Positions 1 through 11,788 are shown, counted from the stretch's first letter. The stretch: 64,000 nucleotides of DNA from Verrucomicrobiota bacterium (GCA_025360015.1 JANYCZ010000029.1:62001-126000); one strand, 5' to 3'. Translations and numbers: made by a program. Notes: a model not told the origin generated them from the sequence alone.

Positions 1-64
1 GAGCTGAGGCTGGACTGTTCCAACGGTTGCATGCGGGCCATGTCGCAGCTAAGTGGCCGGTTCC

Positions 65-1090
65 ATGCTTTCCGAACTCGACTCCCTCAAAACCGCCGCT
101 CTTGCCGCTCTCGAAGCCGCACAGGATGAATCCGCACTCGAAGCCGTGCGGGTGAACTTCCTGGGCAAAAAAGGCAGTGTCACCGCTCTCAGCCAGGGGA
201 TGAAGGACGTACCGGTGGAGCAGAAGAAGGAAGTGGGTGCGAAGCTCAACGAAGTGCGCACGGCGATCACCGAAGGCATCGACACAAAGAAGCTTGCACT
301 GCAGGCTGCACAGGATGCCAAGGCGGTGGAAGGCATCGACATCACGCTGCCGGGTCGCCCGGGCGCGGGGGTGGGAGCTTTGCATCCGCTCACACAGATC
401 CGTGATCTTGCCATCCGCACGCTGCGCCGCATGGGCTTTGCTTTGGCGGAAGGGCCGGAGATTGAAACCGAGTGGCATTGCTTTGATGCGCTGAATACGC
501 CAGCCGACCATCCGGCGCGCAATGAGAAGGACACCTTCTATCTCCCTGATGGCCGCCTGCTGCGCACGCACACTTCCAGTGTGCAGGTCCGCACCATGGA
601 GGCTGCCAAAGCGCTGCCTATCCGCATCATTGCTCCTGGGGCGGCGTATCGCCGTGACGAGATCGACGCCACGCATCTCAGCGTTTTCAATCAGCTCGAA
701 GGTCTGTACGTCAATCAGGACGTGAGCCTCGGCGATCTCAAAGGCACGCTGGAATACTTCTTCCGCGAGATTTTTGGAGTCGGCACGGCGGTGCGTTTCC
801 GCCCGCACTTCTTCCCCTTCACGGAGCCGAGCTTTGAGATTGATGTGAAGCTCGAAGCGAAGGGCAAAGACGCCCGCTGGATCGAAATTGCCGGCTGCGG
901 CATGGTCGATCCTGCCGTTTTCGCCGAGATCAACAAAGCGCGTGGGGATAACCTCTTCGATCCGGAGACCACGACAGGCTTTGCCTTTGGGCTCGGCCTC
1001 GACCGCCTCGCCATGATCATGCATGGCATCACTGACATCCGTCACCTCATTGAGAATGATGTGCGTTTCCTCCAGCAGTTCGCCGCCTGA
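65..1090 (+). CDS. pheS: Phenylalanyl-tRNA synthetase alpha subunit
   Basis: Catalytic subunit of the cytoplasmic (alpha-beta)2 enzyme that charges tRNA-Phe. The 341-residue length is normal for bacterial PheS. An N-terminal coiled-coil tRNA-binding part (about 1-90) precedes the class II core: motif 2 region around RRMGFALAEGPEIE, the DHPARNEKDTFY segment, and motif 3 GLGLDRLAM near the C-terminus. The frame stays open from a GTG at 53, but the ATG at 65 (MLSELDSL) gives the usual N-terminus. It is followed after 45 nt by pheT in the same direction, the standard pheST operon. Confidence is very high. Confidence 0.97.
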   Translation: MLSELDSLKTAALAALEAAQDESALEAVRVNFLGKKGSVTALSQGMKDVPVEQKKEVGAKLNEVRTAITEGIDTKKLALQAAQDAKAVEGIDITLPGRPGAGVGALHPLTQIRDLAIRTLRRMGFALAEGPEIETEWHCFDALNTPADHPARNEKDTFYLPDGRLLRTHTSSVQVRTMEAAKALPIRIIAPGAAYRRDEIDATHLSVFNQLEGLYVNQDVSLGDLKGTLEYFFREIFGVGTAVRFRPHFFPFTEPSFEIDVKLEAKGKDARWIEIAGCGMVDPAVFAEINKARGDNLFDPETTTGFAFGLGLDRLAMIMHGITDIRHLIENDVRFLQQFAA

Positions 1091-1135
1091 TTTTTCTGCG
1101 GCCCTTTTTGATCCTTCCTCTTTCTTTTTCCTGTC

Positions 1136-3529
1136 ATGCAAGTTTCCCTCTCCTGGCTTAGCACTCATCTCGACCTCAGTTCCTACACCCTTCCGCAGCT
1201 CTCCGATCTCCTCACCTTCGCGGGTGTGGAAGTCGAAGGCATAGAAGAACGCGGGGTCGCGTCCGACAAGGTCGTCGTCGCGCAGATTCAGTCCTTTGAG
1301 CAGCATCCGAATGCCGACAAACTCAGCGTGTGTCAGGTGGATGACGGCAGCGGCACGCCGCGCCAGATCGTGTGTGGTGCGAAGAATTTCAAAGCGGGCG
1401 ACAAAGTGCCGCTCGCGCTGCCAGGCGCGGTTTTGCCCGGTGGCTTTGCGATTAAGGAAGGCAAGCTGCGTGGTGTGGATTCCATGGGCATGCTGTGCTC
1501 CGGCAAGGAACTCGGCATTGGCGAGGACACCGGCGGCTTGCTCATCATGGCGGCTGATTCACCGGTGGGGACCCCCTTCAACAAGCTCTATCCTGCCGAC
1601 GTACTGTTCGATCTCGAAATCACGCCGAACCGTTCCGATCTCCTGAGTCACCTGGGGCTTGCCCGCGAACTCGCCGCCCTGACCGGGCTGCCGCTCACGG
1701 GCGAACGTCATCACGCCAACGCGAGCACGAAAGCTGAGGCGGCTGCTGAAGATCAAATCGTCATCAAGACTGCGGAAGCATGCCCGTTTTACACCGCCCG
1801 CATCATCAAGGGCGTCAAAGTCGGGCCCAGCCCCGAATGGCTGCGTCGTCGGCTTGAGAGCATCGGCCTGCGGCCGATCAACAGCATCGTGGACATCACG
1901 AACTACGTCATGATGGAGATGGGGCAGTCGCTGCACTGCTTTGATCTCGACAAGCTCAGCGGCGGCATCGTCGTGCGCATGGCCGCCGAGGGTGAAAAAT
2001 TCCTCGCGCTTGATGGGCAGACTTATGCGCTGCTAACCGATGACCTTGTCATTGCCGACGGACAGCGTCCCGTGGCTATTGGGGGTGTCATGGGTGGTGA
2101 GGAAACGGGTGTGACGGATGGTACTGTGAACGTCCTGCTTGAAAGCGCTTACTTCGCGCCAAGCGGCATTAGGCGTACCTCGCGTCGCCTCGGTTTGAGC
2201 AGCGACAGCAGCTACCGTTTTGAGCGTGGCATCGATCCGCAGCAGGTGCAGGGTGGGTCTGAACTCGCCACGAAGCTGATTCTCGAAATCGCTGGGGGCA
2301 GCGCTGAGGACGTGGTGCAAACCGCGGGTGCGGCTCCTGCGCTGGTCGGTGAAGTGACGCTGGATGAAAACCGTGCGCGCAGGCTGCTCGGCACGCCTGA
2401 CCTGACGGGCGATGAAATCCACGGGATCCTCACGAAGCTTGGCCTTACTCTGAAGTCCGCCAGCAAGGACGAGAGCCACTGGATCATTCCCAGCTACCGC
2501 CTGGATCTCCAGCGCTCCGTCGATCTCGCCGAGGAAATTGCGCGGGTCATTGGTCTGGATCGCGTGCCGTCGCGTCAGGTTGCTGTCGCATCGCCGGTGG
2601 ATGCCGCCGACCGCACGTATGATTTCGCGATGGGCCTGCGCCAGTCTTTGGCCAGTCGTGGTTTCTTTGAAGCACAAACGCTGCGCCTCATTGCGGATGC
2701 CCAACTCGCTGATTCACTCGGTGGTGGGCAGGGTGTGGCGGTGAAAAATCCTCTCAGTGAAGACCACACCACGCTGCGCCCGAGCATTGTTCCGGGCTTG
2801 ATCGCTACTGCGGCGCTCAACATTCGTCAGGGGCTGCACCGCCTGCGGTTCTTCGAACTCGGTCGTGTCTTCCTCACGCTGCCGAAGGGCGGCAGCCGCG
2901 AGGAGGAGCGCCTTGCCGTGCTGCTCAGCGGCCCTGTGTCACCGACGAGCTGGCATGGCCGTGAACCGCAGGCCGCAGACATTCATGAACTTGTCGGCCA
3001 GATCCAGAACCTCACGCGCACACCTCTTGAGGTTCGTCCCGCGAAGGAGAATGCTGCGAATTTCCTCCTCACCAGCGAACTCCGCGCTGGCAATCGCGTC
3101 CTGGGTTGGATCGCGCAAATGCACCCGGCGCGTGCGCGTGAAATCAATGCACGTCATCCCGTGTATGTTGCCGAGTTGCTGCTCAGCGCCCTGCGCCAGG
3201 GCAGTGCCGGCCCGACGAAGTTCGAAGAGCTTCCACGTTTCCCCGGCATGACCCGCGATGTCGCCATGGAAGTCCCCGCTGATCTGGCACACGCCAAAGT
3301 GGCCGCGTTCTTTGCTGCGCAGAAGCATCCGTTGTTTGTGGGAGCCGAAGTCTTCGATGTTTTCGCCGATCCATCAGGAACCAAGATGGCGAAGGACCGG
3401 AAATCCATCGCCTGGACGCTCACTTACCGTTCTGCTGAGAAGACCCTCGAAACTGCCGAAGTCGATGCCGCTCACACGGCCATCCTCACGGCGCTGGAGA
3501 AGTCATTGCCTGCGACGGTGAGGCGGTAG
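1136..3529 (+). CDS. pheT: Phenylalanyl-tRNA synthetase beta subunit
   Basis: Beta subunit of PheRS; it contributes tRNA recognition and the B3/B4 editing domain that hydrolyses mischarged Tyr-tRNA-Phe. At 797 residues it has the full bacterial architecture: an N-terminal EMAP-II-like tRNA-binding domain (about 40-150, with HPNADKLSVCQVD), B3/B4 (about 210-400), B5, the catalytic-like core, and a C-terminal ferredoxin-like anticodon-binding domain (about 700-797, beginning near FPGMTRDVAMEV). Immediately downstream of pheS. No truncation or frameshift seen. Confidence 0.97.
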   Translation: MQVSLSWLSTHLDLSSYTLPQLSDLLTFAGVEVEGIEERGVASDKVVVAQIQSFEQHPNADKLSVCQVDDGSGTPRQIVCGAKNFKAGDKVPLALPGAVLPGGFAIKEGKLRGVDSMGMLCSGKELGIGEDTGGLLIMAADSPVGTPFNKLYPADVLFDLEITPNRSDLLSHLGLARELAALTGLPLTGERHHANASTKAEAAAEDQIVIKTAEACPFYTARIIKGVKVGPSPEWLRRRLESIGLRPINSIVDITNYVMMEMGQSLHCFDLDKLSGGIVVRMAAEGEKFLALDGQTYALLTDDLVIADGQRPVAIGGVMGGEETGVTDGTVNVLLESAYFAPSGIRRTSRRLGLSSDSSYRFERGIDPQQVQGGSELATKLILEIAGGSAEDVVQTAGAAPALVGEVTLDENRARRLLGTPDLTGDEIHGILTKLGLTLKSASKDESHWIIPSYRLDLQRSVDLAEEIARVIGLDRVPSRQVAVASPVDAADRTYDFAMGLRQSLASRGFFEAQTLRLIADAQLADSLGGGQGVAVKNPLSEDHTTLRPSIVPGLIATAALNIRQGLHRLRFFELGRVFLTLPKGGSREEERLAVLLSGPVSPTSWHGREPQAADIHELVGQIQNLTRTPLEVRPAKENAANFLLTSELRAGNRVLGWIAQMHPARAREINARHPVYVAELLLSALRQGSAGPTKFEELPRFPGMTRDVAMEVPADLAHAKVAAFFAAQKHPLFVGAEVFDVFADPSGTKMAKDRKSIAWTLTYRSAEKTLETAEVDAAHTAILTALEKSLPATVRR

Positions 3530-3603
3530 GGGTTATTTTACAACGAGATGCTGCAATTGCGATGATCCCGTTCGGGGTTCGTCGCTGATGGTGTGTATCC
3601 GAT

Positions 3604-3927
3604 TCAGAGAGGCAGATCGCCTTCTTCCAGAGGTCTGCGTGAGTGATGTCTTACCGACAGAATGACGACACATTTGCCGGAGATGGTGAAAAGGATGCGG
3701 AACTGGCTGCGATGTTTACGAAAGAGCAACTGACGAATCTCAACCGGGAACCTACGGCTTTCTGGAGCCAGACGATGGCGATCAGGATCAGATACGAGCG
3801 ATTCAACCTTGGCGATCAGATTTTCCCGCCAGCGGGCAGCGGAGATAGGCGCGCGGGCTTTGATCCACAGATAAACATCCTCCAATTCGCTCTGTGCATT
3901 TGGAGTGTATTCAATCTCGAAACTCAT
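3604..3927 (-). CDS. RelE/ParE-family toxin
   Basis: A 107-residue protein with the plasmid-stabilisation (RelE/ParE) fold pattern: EYTPNAQSELEDVYLWI at the start, a central helix pair, and the C-terminal beta strand pattern FRILFTISGKCVVILSVRHHSR. In this superfamily the toxin either cleaves mRNA on ribosomes or poisons gyrase; which applies cannot be told here. Its ATG overlaps the stop of the upstream antitoxin gene by 4 nt (ATGA), so the pair is translationally coupled. Convergent with pheT, 74 nt away. A type II toxin-antitoxin pair is the best reading. Confidence 0.85.
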   Translation of the reverse strand: MSFEIEYTPNAQSELEDVYLWIKARAPISAARWRENLIAKVESLVSDPDRHRLAPESRRFPVEIRQLLFRKHRSQFRILFTISGKCVVILSVRHHSRRPLEEGDLPL

Positions 3928-4196
3928 AGTTCGCGCAAGCGGTGATGCACGGTCTTAGCGGGGATGGTTTTGCCACCGACCATCTGACTAAGGCTGGTTT
4001 GAATGGATTTGATAGCGGCAAGCTCCTCCATCGCATCCTGTATCTTCTCGTAAGCCTTGCGCCCGACCAATACGGCCTCGGCACGGCCATTGACTGTCAG
4101 AACCTCTGGCCGCCCGGTTTTGTTGACTCGGTTCAGGTGGCTCTTGGCGTTGCGCTGAAAATCGGTAAGCGGATGAATGTCTTCGAGCTGGAACAT
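3924..4196 (-). CDS. Phd/YefM-family antitoxin
   Basis: A 90-residue protein starting with a short leader and then the Phd/YefM-like DNA-binding segment (PLTDFQRNAKSHLNRV, TVNGRAEAVLVGRKAYE), followed by a C-terminal tail likely to wrap the toxin. Such antitoxins neutralise their partner and autorepress the operon. It lies directly upstream of the RelE/ParE-like gene with a 4-nt overlap, antitoxin first, the usual order. Confidence 0.85.
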   Translation of the reverse strand: MFQLEDIHPLTDFQRNAKSHLNRVNKTGRPEVLTVNGRAEAVLVGRKAYEKIQDAMEELAAIKSIQTSLSQMVGGKTIPAKTVHHRLREL

Positions 4197-4250
4197 GGAC
4201 TGGAGTTAAACATGGAATTCCATGCGAATCCAGCACCTATTCGCTGGCGG

Positions 4251-5420
4251 CTACGCCGTCTCTCCAATCACCTGAGCCACGCGGTCCATCTCGGCTTCCG
4301 TGTTGTAGAAGTGCGGGCTGAAGCGGATGAGGGGCTGGCCGGCGCGGTTGTGGCGCAGGGAGGTGGTGATGTTGTTTTCGGTGAGGTGCCTGGCGATGTC
4401 CTCCAAGGATCGGTGAGGGTGCTGCACTGTGGTGATGCAGGAGGCGTTGATGCTGTGGGGATCGGGGCCGAGGAAGGTGAAGCCCTGGGGTTGCAGGCCG
4501 GCATGCAGGCGGGACTTGAGCTTTAAAAGCTGGGCGCTGATGGCGGGGAGGCCGAGCTCCAGAATCAAGTCGATGCCGGCCTTCATGCCGAGGATGCCGG
4601 AGATGTTGAGCGCGCCGGGCTCGTAACGACGGCCGCCGCGTTCGAAGGCGATCTCCTCCTGCGCGATGAAGTTGGGGCTGCATACGTTCCAGGAGCCGAG
4701 CAGGCTGGGGCGCAGCCTGTCCTGCAACTCTTCGCGCACATAAAAGATGCCGGCGCTCATGGGGCCGAGCATCCATTTGTGGGAGTCGGCGGAGAGGAAA
4801 TCGACGTGATCTACGCGGGTCTCGAAGGCACCGACGGTTTGAATGGCATCGAGGCAGAACAGGATGCCACGCTCACGGAGCATGCGGCCGATGCGGTCGA
4901 TTTCGATGCGGTAGCCGCTTTGGAAATGGCAGGACGCGAGGGCGACGAGTTTGGTCTTCGGCGTGAGTGCTGCTTCGACGAGTTCGGGGGTGATTTCGCC
5001 AGGAGAGGCGGGTTGCAGGCGCTTGGCGATGACGCCATGGCGCTCCAAATCTGTCCATGGGTAGACGTTGGCGGGATAGTCATCGAGATAGCAGACGACT
5101 TCGTCACCCGCCTGCCAGGGCAGACCGTTGGCGACGAGGCTGAGGCCGACGGAGGTGGGGCCGATGAGGGCAATTTCGCTGGCTTTGGCACCGATCAATT
5201 CGGCCGCCACGACGCGTGTCTCATTCACTGCTTTCCATGCCTCGGGATACTCCTGCATGCGCAGGCAGCAGTGTTCGAGGTAGTCCTGCATCGTGCGTGT
5301 GACGCGACGCGGCAGAATGGTGACGCCGGCGTGGGCGAGGAACAGGCTGTCCTTGATCACCGGAAACTCCTGCTGACGCAGGGATTCATCCGCGAGCAAT
5401 GCTTCCAGTGTGAGTGGCAT
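4251..5420 (-). CDS. Class V PLP-dependent aminotransferase (desulfurase-like fold)
   Basis: A 389-residue fold-type I PLP enzyme of the class V aminotransferase / cysteine desulfurase / isopenicillin N epimerase group. Visible signatures: the cofactor-ring aspartate in LDAIQ (about residue 191), a substrate-side histidine in CHFQSGY, and the Schiff-base lysine in SADSHKWM (about residue 215). There is no obvious desulfurase catalytic cysteine loop and no suf/isc neighbour, so an aminotransferase or epimerase-like activity is as likely as desulfuration. Its ATG lies one base after the stop of the RelE-like gene, indicating one transcript with the foldase upstream. Confidence 0.85.
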   Translation of the reverse strand: MPLTLEALLADESLRQQEFPVIKDSLFLAHAGVTILPRRVTRTMQDYLEHCCLRMQEYPEAWKAVNETRVVAAELIGAKASEIALIGPTSVGLSLVANGLPWQAGDEVVCYLDDYPANVYPWTDLERHGVIAKRLQPASPGEITPELVEAALTPKTKLVALASCHFQSGYRIEIDRIGRMLRERGILFCLDAIQTVGAFETRVDHVDFLSADSHKWMLGPMSAGIFYVREELQDRLRPSLLGSWNVCSPNFIAQEEIAFERGGRRYEPGALNISGILGMKAGIDLILELGLPAISAQLLKLKSRLHAGLQPQGFTFLGPDPHSINASCITTVQHPHRSLEDIARHLTENNITTSLRHNRAGQPLIRFSPHFYNTEAEMDRVAQVIGETA

Positions 5421-5421
5421 A

Positions 5422-5793
5422 TCAAGCGACCTTGAGGGTCTTGGCGCCTTCGTCGATCAGGTGCCAGAAGCTTTTGGACTGACTCAGGGCCTCGTCTTCG
5501 CCGCCGCCGGGCAGGTTGCTGCGGAAGAGGAAGTCGGTGAGGGTGTTTTTGTGCAGCACGCGATGGACGCGCACATTGCCATCGACAATGGCGAAGTAGA
5601 TGCGGTGATCGCCAGCACGGCAGCGGTAGAGTTTTTTGCCGCCGCGCTCGAGAACGCCGTAGCGTTTGCCGAGAATCGTCTCGTCGATGTCCGCAGGCTG
5701 GATGTTCAGCGCTTCCAGCAGATGAAACTGCACCTGGGTGGGCAGGTGGGAGAGCTCGGAGGCGCTGATTTCATTGAAAACGATCTGGATCAT
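5422..5793 (-). CDS. RelE-like small protein in a foldase operon
   Basis: A 123-residue protein (MIQIVFNEIS start) resembling cytotoxic RelE-family proteins: the central stretch GKKLYRCRAGDHRIYFAIV and the following strand VRVHRVLHKNTLTDF fit the RelE strand-helix pattern. The open frame extends 36 codons upstream, but that extension lies inside the foldase gene; the ATG at 5793 overlaps the foldase stop by 4 nt. There is no adjacent antitoxin gene, so it may be an orphan toxin or a repurposed RelE-fold protein. Cotranscribed with the aminotransferase downstream. Confidence 0.7.
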   Translation of the reverse strand: MIQIVFNEISASELSHLPTQVQFHLLEALNIQPADIDETILGKRYGVLERGGKKLYRCRAGDHRIYFAIVDGNVRVHRVLHKNTLTDFLFRSNLPGGGEDEALSQSKSFWHLIDEGAKTLKVA

Positions 5794-6824
5794 GGCGCGG
5801 AAGGGAGTGTTGCAGGGGGTGGTGCAGCGGGTGGTGCAGGAGGCGACGTATCTGGCATGTAGCGTTTGATGACGTGCTTCTTGCGCACGTTTGTCATCCA
5901 TTTGTCGATGTTGGACTTGGCTTTTTCCTGATTGATCATCTTCTCAATTTCCGGGCGCAGCTTGTCGATGTCCGGGGCGATGCCGAGCTTCTTCGCATCG
6001 CAGGAGACAATGATGAAATTGGATTCCAGATCGAGCACCGGGCTGATCCCGCCGGTTTTCAGTTCCATCGCGGCATTGGCAATGGCGGGCATGAGGTCGG
6101 TCTTGGACATCCAGTCCCAGGAGCCACCATTATCCGCATGGCTGTCCTGAGATTTGGTCTTCGCAACGGATGCAAAATCGGTGCCTTGAAGAATTTTCGT
6201 GCGCAGCTCCTGGGCGACTTTGCGCTGAGTTTCAGGCGTGGAGCCCGGCTCCCCAGAAAATTTAGGGATGGTGATGGTGGAGATTTTGATCTGATCTCCC
6301 TCACGCCACTTGTCCACGTTCTTGTCGTAGTACTCCTGTACTTCGCGGGGGGTTGCTGGCGGATGGTCGCCAGCATTGCGCGCGCGCATGACATTCATGA
6401 TGACCATCTTCTCGCGCAGTTCGCGGAATTTTTTCACGGTCATGCCGCCCTTGGTGAGTTCATCCACAAAGGCGTCACGGTTGCCCTTGAAGCTCTCCCG
6501 GATGATGCCGTTGATGTCGTCATCGACGTACTGGGCCTTGATGACACCGCCGATTTTTTTAAACTCGGCCAGCAGAACCTCGCGGTCGATCAGTGTTTCG
6601 ATGGCACCCTGACGCAGGAGGGCGATTTCTTTGTTGATGCGGGCGGGATCATTGCGGTACTGAAACTGGATGACCTGCTCCTGAGCCTTGATGGTCTCCT
6701 CTACTTCGGAGGACGAGATGGGAACGCCATCAACGACGGCAGCAATGGTAAATCGCTGGGCCACAGCGCTGGAGCAGGCGGTGGCGGCAAAAAGGATGAA
6801 CAGGCTGTTGCGCAGGGAAATCAT
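5790..6824 (-). CDS. SurA/PpiC-like periplasmic peptidyl-prolyl isomerase
   Basis: A 344-residue exported foldase. Residues 1-23 form a signal peptide (MISLRNSLFILFAATACSSA then VAQ). An N-terminal SurA-type chaperone domain (VDGVPISSSEVEETIKAQ, then a helical region) is followed by one parvulin (PpiC) domain from about residue 180 (KISTITIPKF, then TDFASVAKTKSQDSHADNGG). The tail is Pro/Ala-rich. It probably assists outer-membrane protein folding. The apparent open frame continues far upstream, but that part is antisense to acs and is not coding. First gene of a three-gene operon. Confidence 0.88.
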   Translation of the reverse strand: MISLRNSLFILFAATACSSAVAQRFTIAAVVDGVPISSSEVEETIKAQEQVIQFQYRNDPARINKEIALLRQGAIETLIDREVLLAEFKKIGGVIKAQYVDDDINGIIRESFKGNRDAFVDELTKGGMTVKKFRELREKMVIMNVMRARNAGDHPPATPREVQEYYDKNVDKWREGDQIKISTITIPKFSGEPGSTPETQRKVAQELRTKILQGTDFASVAKTKSQDSHADNGGSWDWMSKTDLMPAIANAAMELKTGGISPVLDLESNFIIVSCDAKKLGIAPDIDKLRPEIEKMINQEKAKSNIDKWMTNVRKKHVIKRYMPDTSPPAPPAAPPPATLPSAP

Positions 6825-6971
6825 GACAAATGAGGGGTCTATCGTAGGGCGTGGGGCCGCTGTGGGCAAGGTGAAGTTCGTCTGGCGGGACCGCGTGGAT
6901 GCAGCTTCACCTTGCACGCGAGCGGCTCCGGTTTCTACTCTGCGCCTCCCAATCGCCGACCCCAACCCGCC

Positions 6972-8984
<2,013 letters not shown>

Positions 8985-9009
8985 TCCCGGGAACGGATGA
9001 GGAACTCAG

Positions 9010-9044
9010 GAGGAAAACATCACCTCATGCGTGATGTTTTCCTC
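9010..9044. terminator. Perfect 14-bp hairpin after acs
   Basis: GAGGAAAACATCAC and GTGATGTTTTCCTC form an uninterrupted 14-bp stem around a 7-nt loop, 25 nt after the acs stop. There is no clear downstream T-run, but it is the only strong hairpin between acs and the next + strand gene and is likely the acs 3' end. Confidence 0.6.
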
Positions 9045-9128
9045 GCCATGGCTTGTGCGGTGTCAGTTCCAAAGTGATGGAAGTGGGAATGACATGAATG
9101 CCTCCCGGCTTACGTTTCTTCAGCCACC

Positions 9129-10370
9129 ATGAAACGTACACTCCCGCTGGTCTTTGCCCTGAGTTCGCTCGTCTCCCTACATGCGGAGAACTGGCCGATG
9201 TGGCGTGGGGCGAACGGTGATGGAACCTGTGCGGAGTCGAATTTGCCGGAAAAGTGGAGTCAGACGGAGAATGTGGTGTGGAGGGTGGAACTGCCGGACC
9301 GGGGGAATTCGACGCCAGTGGTATGGGGAGATAAGGTGCTGGTAACGCAGGCCATTGAAAAAGAAGGAAAGCGGCTGCTGCTGTGCTTTGACAAGAAAAC
9401 GGGCAATCAACTGTGGCAAGCGGGGACGACCTACAAGGAGCCGGAGCTGACGCATGGCACGAATCCGTACTGCGCGGCTTCACCAGCGACGGATGGTGAG
9501 CGGGTGATCGTGTTCTTCGCCTCGGCGGGAGTGTTTTGCTACGACATGAACGGGAAGGAACTGTGGAAGCGCACGGATCTGGGCAAACTGCATCATATCT
9601 GGGGCAATGGAACTTCGCCGGTGCTCGCGGGAGATCGTGTGTTTCTGAACTTCGGACCTGGCGAGAACACGGTGCTGTACTGCTTTGACAAGAAGACCGG
9701 CAAAACGATATGGCAGCACCGGGAGCCTGGGGGTGCCTCCGGCGAAGGTGATGGGAAGAAGTGGCTGGGGTCTTGGTGTGATCCGCTGCTACGCAAGACC
9801 GGTGCACGGGAAGAGCTTCTGATGTGCTATCCCATGCGGGCCTGCGCGTTTGATCCTGTGACCGGCAAGGAGCTGTGGACCTGCGGCGGGCTGACGAACC
9901 TTGTTTATAATTCGCCGCTGTTTGCCGATGGAGTGATGATTGCCATGAGTGGCTACAATGGTGCTGCGCTGGCTGTGAAGACCGGCGGCAATGGGGATGT
10001 GACGGCGAAAAACCGTGTGTGGCAGTTGCCGAAGGTGAGCCAGCGCATTGGCAGCGGAGTGGTGCATGACGGCTACCATTATATCCTGAGTGATGGAGGC
10101 ATCGCCGAGTGCCGGGACCTCAAAACGGGCGAGCTGGTCTTTCAGGAGAGGCTGAAGGGGAACAACTGGTCTTCGCTGGTGCTGAGCGCCGATGGCAAAT
10201 GCTACGCGGCGAATCAGATGGGTGATTGTTTCGTCTTCAAGGCCAGCCCGAAATTCGAACTGCTGGCTACCAACTCGCTCGGCGAGAAGATCATCGGCTC
10301 CATCGCCGTGAGCGACGGCCTGCTATTCATCCGGGGCTACCAGCACCTGTGGTGTATCGGGAAGAAGTAG
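9129..10370 (+). CDS. Exported PQQ-like beta-propeller protein
   Basis: A 413-residue secreted protein. Signal peptide MKRTLPLVFALSSLVSLHA ends before ENWPMWRG, the typical opening of verrucomicrobial/planctomycetal PQQ-binding-like repeat proteins. Repeating blades carry motifs such as GKELWKRTD, GKTIWQH, GKELWTCGG and CFDKKTG. The fold is shared by BamB and quinoprotein dehydrogenases, but no dehydrogenase catalytic cluster or heme motif is evident, so enzyme activity should not be assumed. It stands alone between acs and lpxC-fabZ. A related partial gene lies at the right end of the window. Confidence 0.85.
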   Translation: MKRTLPLVFALSSLVSLHAENWPMWRGANGDGTCAESNLPEKWSQTENVVWRVELPDRGNSTPVVWGDKVLVTQAIEKEGKRLLLCFDKKTGNQLWQAGTTYKEPELTHGTNPYCAASPATDGERVIVFFASAGVFCYDMNGKELWKRTDLGKLHHIWGNGTSPVLAGDRVFLNFGPGENTVLYCFDKKTGKTIWQHREPGGASGEGDGKKWLGSWCDPLLRKTGAREELLMCYPMRACAFDPVTGKELWTCGGLTNLVYNSPLFADGVMIAMSGYNGAALAVKTGGNGDVTAKNRVWQLPKVSQRIGSGVVHDGYHYILSDGGIAECRDLKTGELVFQERLKGNNWSSLVLSADGKCYAANQMGDCFVFKASPKFELLATNSLGEKIIGSIAVSDGLLFIRGYQHLWCIGKK

Positions 10371-10468
10371 CTGCGGGTATGGATATTAGCCCAAACAGGG
10401 GAGGGGTGCGCCCTGCATTTCCCTTTGACCCCACCCGGCCGCGACGCTAACGAACGCGCTCCCAGCCT

Positions 10469-11788
10469 ATGGCCGCCTCAGACCGTCAGCATACCCTCGC
10501 CAAGTCCGTCTCGATGACGGGCACCTCGCTGCATACCGGCGAACAGGTCACTCTTACCCTCCAGCCTGCACCGGAAAACTTCGGCTTTAAGTTCCGCCGC
10601 ATTGATCTGGAGGACAAACCCTTCATTTCGGCGCTGGTCGAAAAGGTTCAGAAGGTCGAACGTGCCACCACTATCGCCGAGGGCGGCGTCAATGTTCACA
10701 CCGTCGAGCACGTCATCTCTGCGCTGGCAGGCATGGGCGTGGACAATGCGATCATCGAGATGGATGCCAATGAGCCGCCGATCGCCGATGGCAGCTCGAT
10801 GCCCTTTGTGGAACTGATCAAGTCTGCCGGACTGCTGGAGCAAAAGGAGGCGCGCAAGTATTTCGAGGTGCGTGAGCCGATCTACCAGGAAACGCGAGAC
10901 GGCACCATCCTGACGATTGTTCCGGACAAGAAATTTCGCATCTCCTGCACCAATGTGGGCCCGGGCGGACGCTTCACGCAGTACTTCAGCACGGAGATCA
11001 ATCCGGAGACGTACGAGAAGGAAATCGCGGCTGCGCGCACCTTTGTGTACTACGAGGACATCGCTCCGCTGATGGAGAAGGGGCTGATCAAAGGCGGCAC
11101 GCTGGAGGCGGCTGTCGTCATTCGTGGGGACACGCTTCTCTCGAAGCAGCCGCTGCGCTTTACCAACGAGTTCGTGCGGCACAAGATTCTCGACATCGTG
11201 GGTGACCTGATGCTTTCCGGCAAACGCATCCTCGGCCATGTCATTGCGGTGCGTCCTGGGCACGGGCCGAACACGGAGCTGGCGCGGGCCATCGTGGCGC
11301 AGTACAACCAGATGCGCAGCATGGTGCCGGTGCCGGTGAACATCCCCAGCGGCGAGGCCGTCCTCGACATCAACGAGGTGATGAACATCCTGCCGCACCG
11401 CTACCCCTTCCTGCTGGTGGACCGGATCATTGGTTTTGAAGGCGAATCCAAATGCACGGGCATGAAGAACGTGACGATCAACGAGCCGTATTTCCAGGGG
11501 CATTTCCCTGGGCATCCGATCATGCCAGGCGTGCTGCAACTCGAAGCGATGGCGCAGGTGGCGAGCATCGTGCTGCTGCGCATGCCGGGGAATCAGGGCA
11601 AGATCGGTTACTTCATGAGCGCCAACAATGTGAAGTGGCGCAGGCCGGTGCTGCCGGGGGACACGCTGATCATTGAAACGGAAATCCTCAAGACCAAGCG
11701 CAGCATTGCCACGGGCATCGGCCGTTGCAGTGTCAATGGAGTGGTCGTTTCCGAGGCCGAGCTGATGTTCAGCGTGGTGGACCGCTAA
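10469..11788 (+). CDS. lpxC-fabZ: Bifunctional LpxC-FabZ fusion
   Basis: A 439-residue two-domain enzyme. Residues about 8-290 are UDP-3-O-acyl-GlcNAc deacetylase (LpxC, the committed step of lipid A synthesis), with the zinc-site histidine in VNVHTVEHV and the H/D pair in [13 protein letters not shown]. Residues about 300-439 are beta-hydroxyacyl-ACP dehydratase (FabZ), with the catalytic histidine in [12 protein letters not shown] and the glutamate in [16 protein letters not shown]. The fusion couples lipid A and fatty-acid synthesis from a shared hydroxyacyl-ACP pool. The same fusion is well known in Bacteroidota. lpxA follows after 18 nt. Confidence 0.95.
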   Translation: MAASDRQHTLAKSVSMTGTSLHTGEQVTLTLQPAPENFGFKFRRIDLEDKPFISALVEKVQKVERATTIAEGGVNVHTVEHVISALAGMGVDNAIIEMDANEPPIADGSSMPFVELIKSAGLLEQKEARKYFEVREPIYQETRDGTILTIVPDKKFRISCTNVGPGGRFTQYFSTEINPETYEKEIAAARTFVYYEDIAPLMEKGLIKGGTLEAAVVIRGDTLLSKQPLRFTNEFVRHKILDIVGDLMLSGKRILGHVIAVRPGHGPNTELARAIVAQYNQMRSMVPVPVNIPSGEAVLDINEVMNILPHRYPFLLVDRIIGFEGESKCTGMKNVTINEPYFQGHFPGHPIMPGVLQLEAMAQVASIVLLRMPGNQGKIGYFMSANNVKWRRPVLPGDTLIIETEILKTKRSIATGIGRCSVNGVVVSEAELMFSVVDR

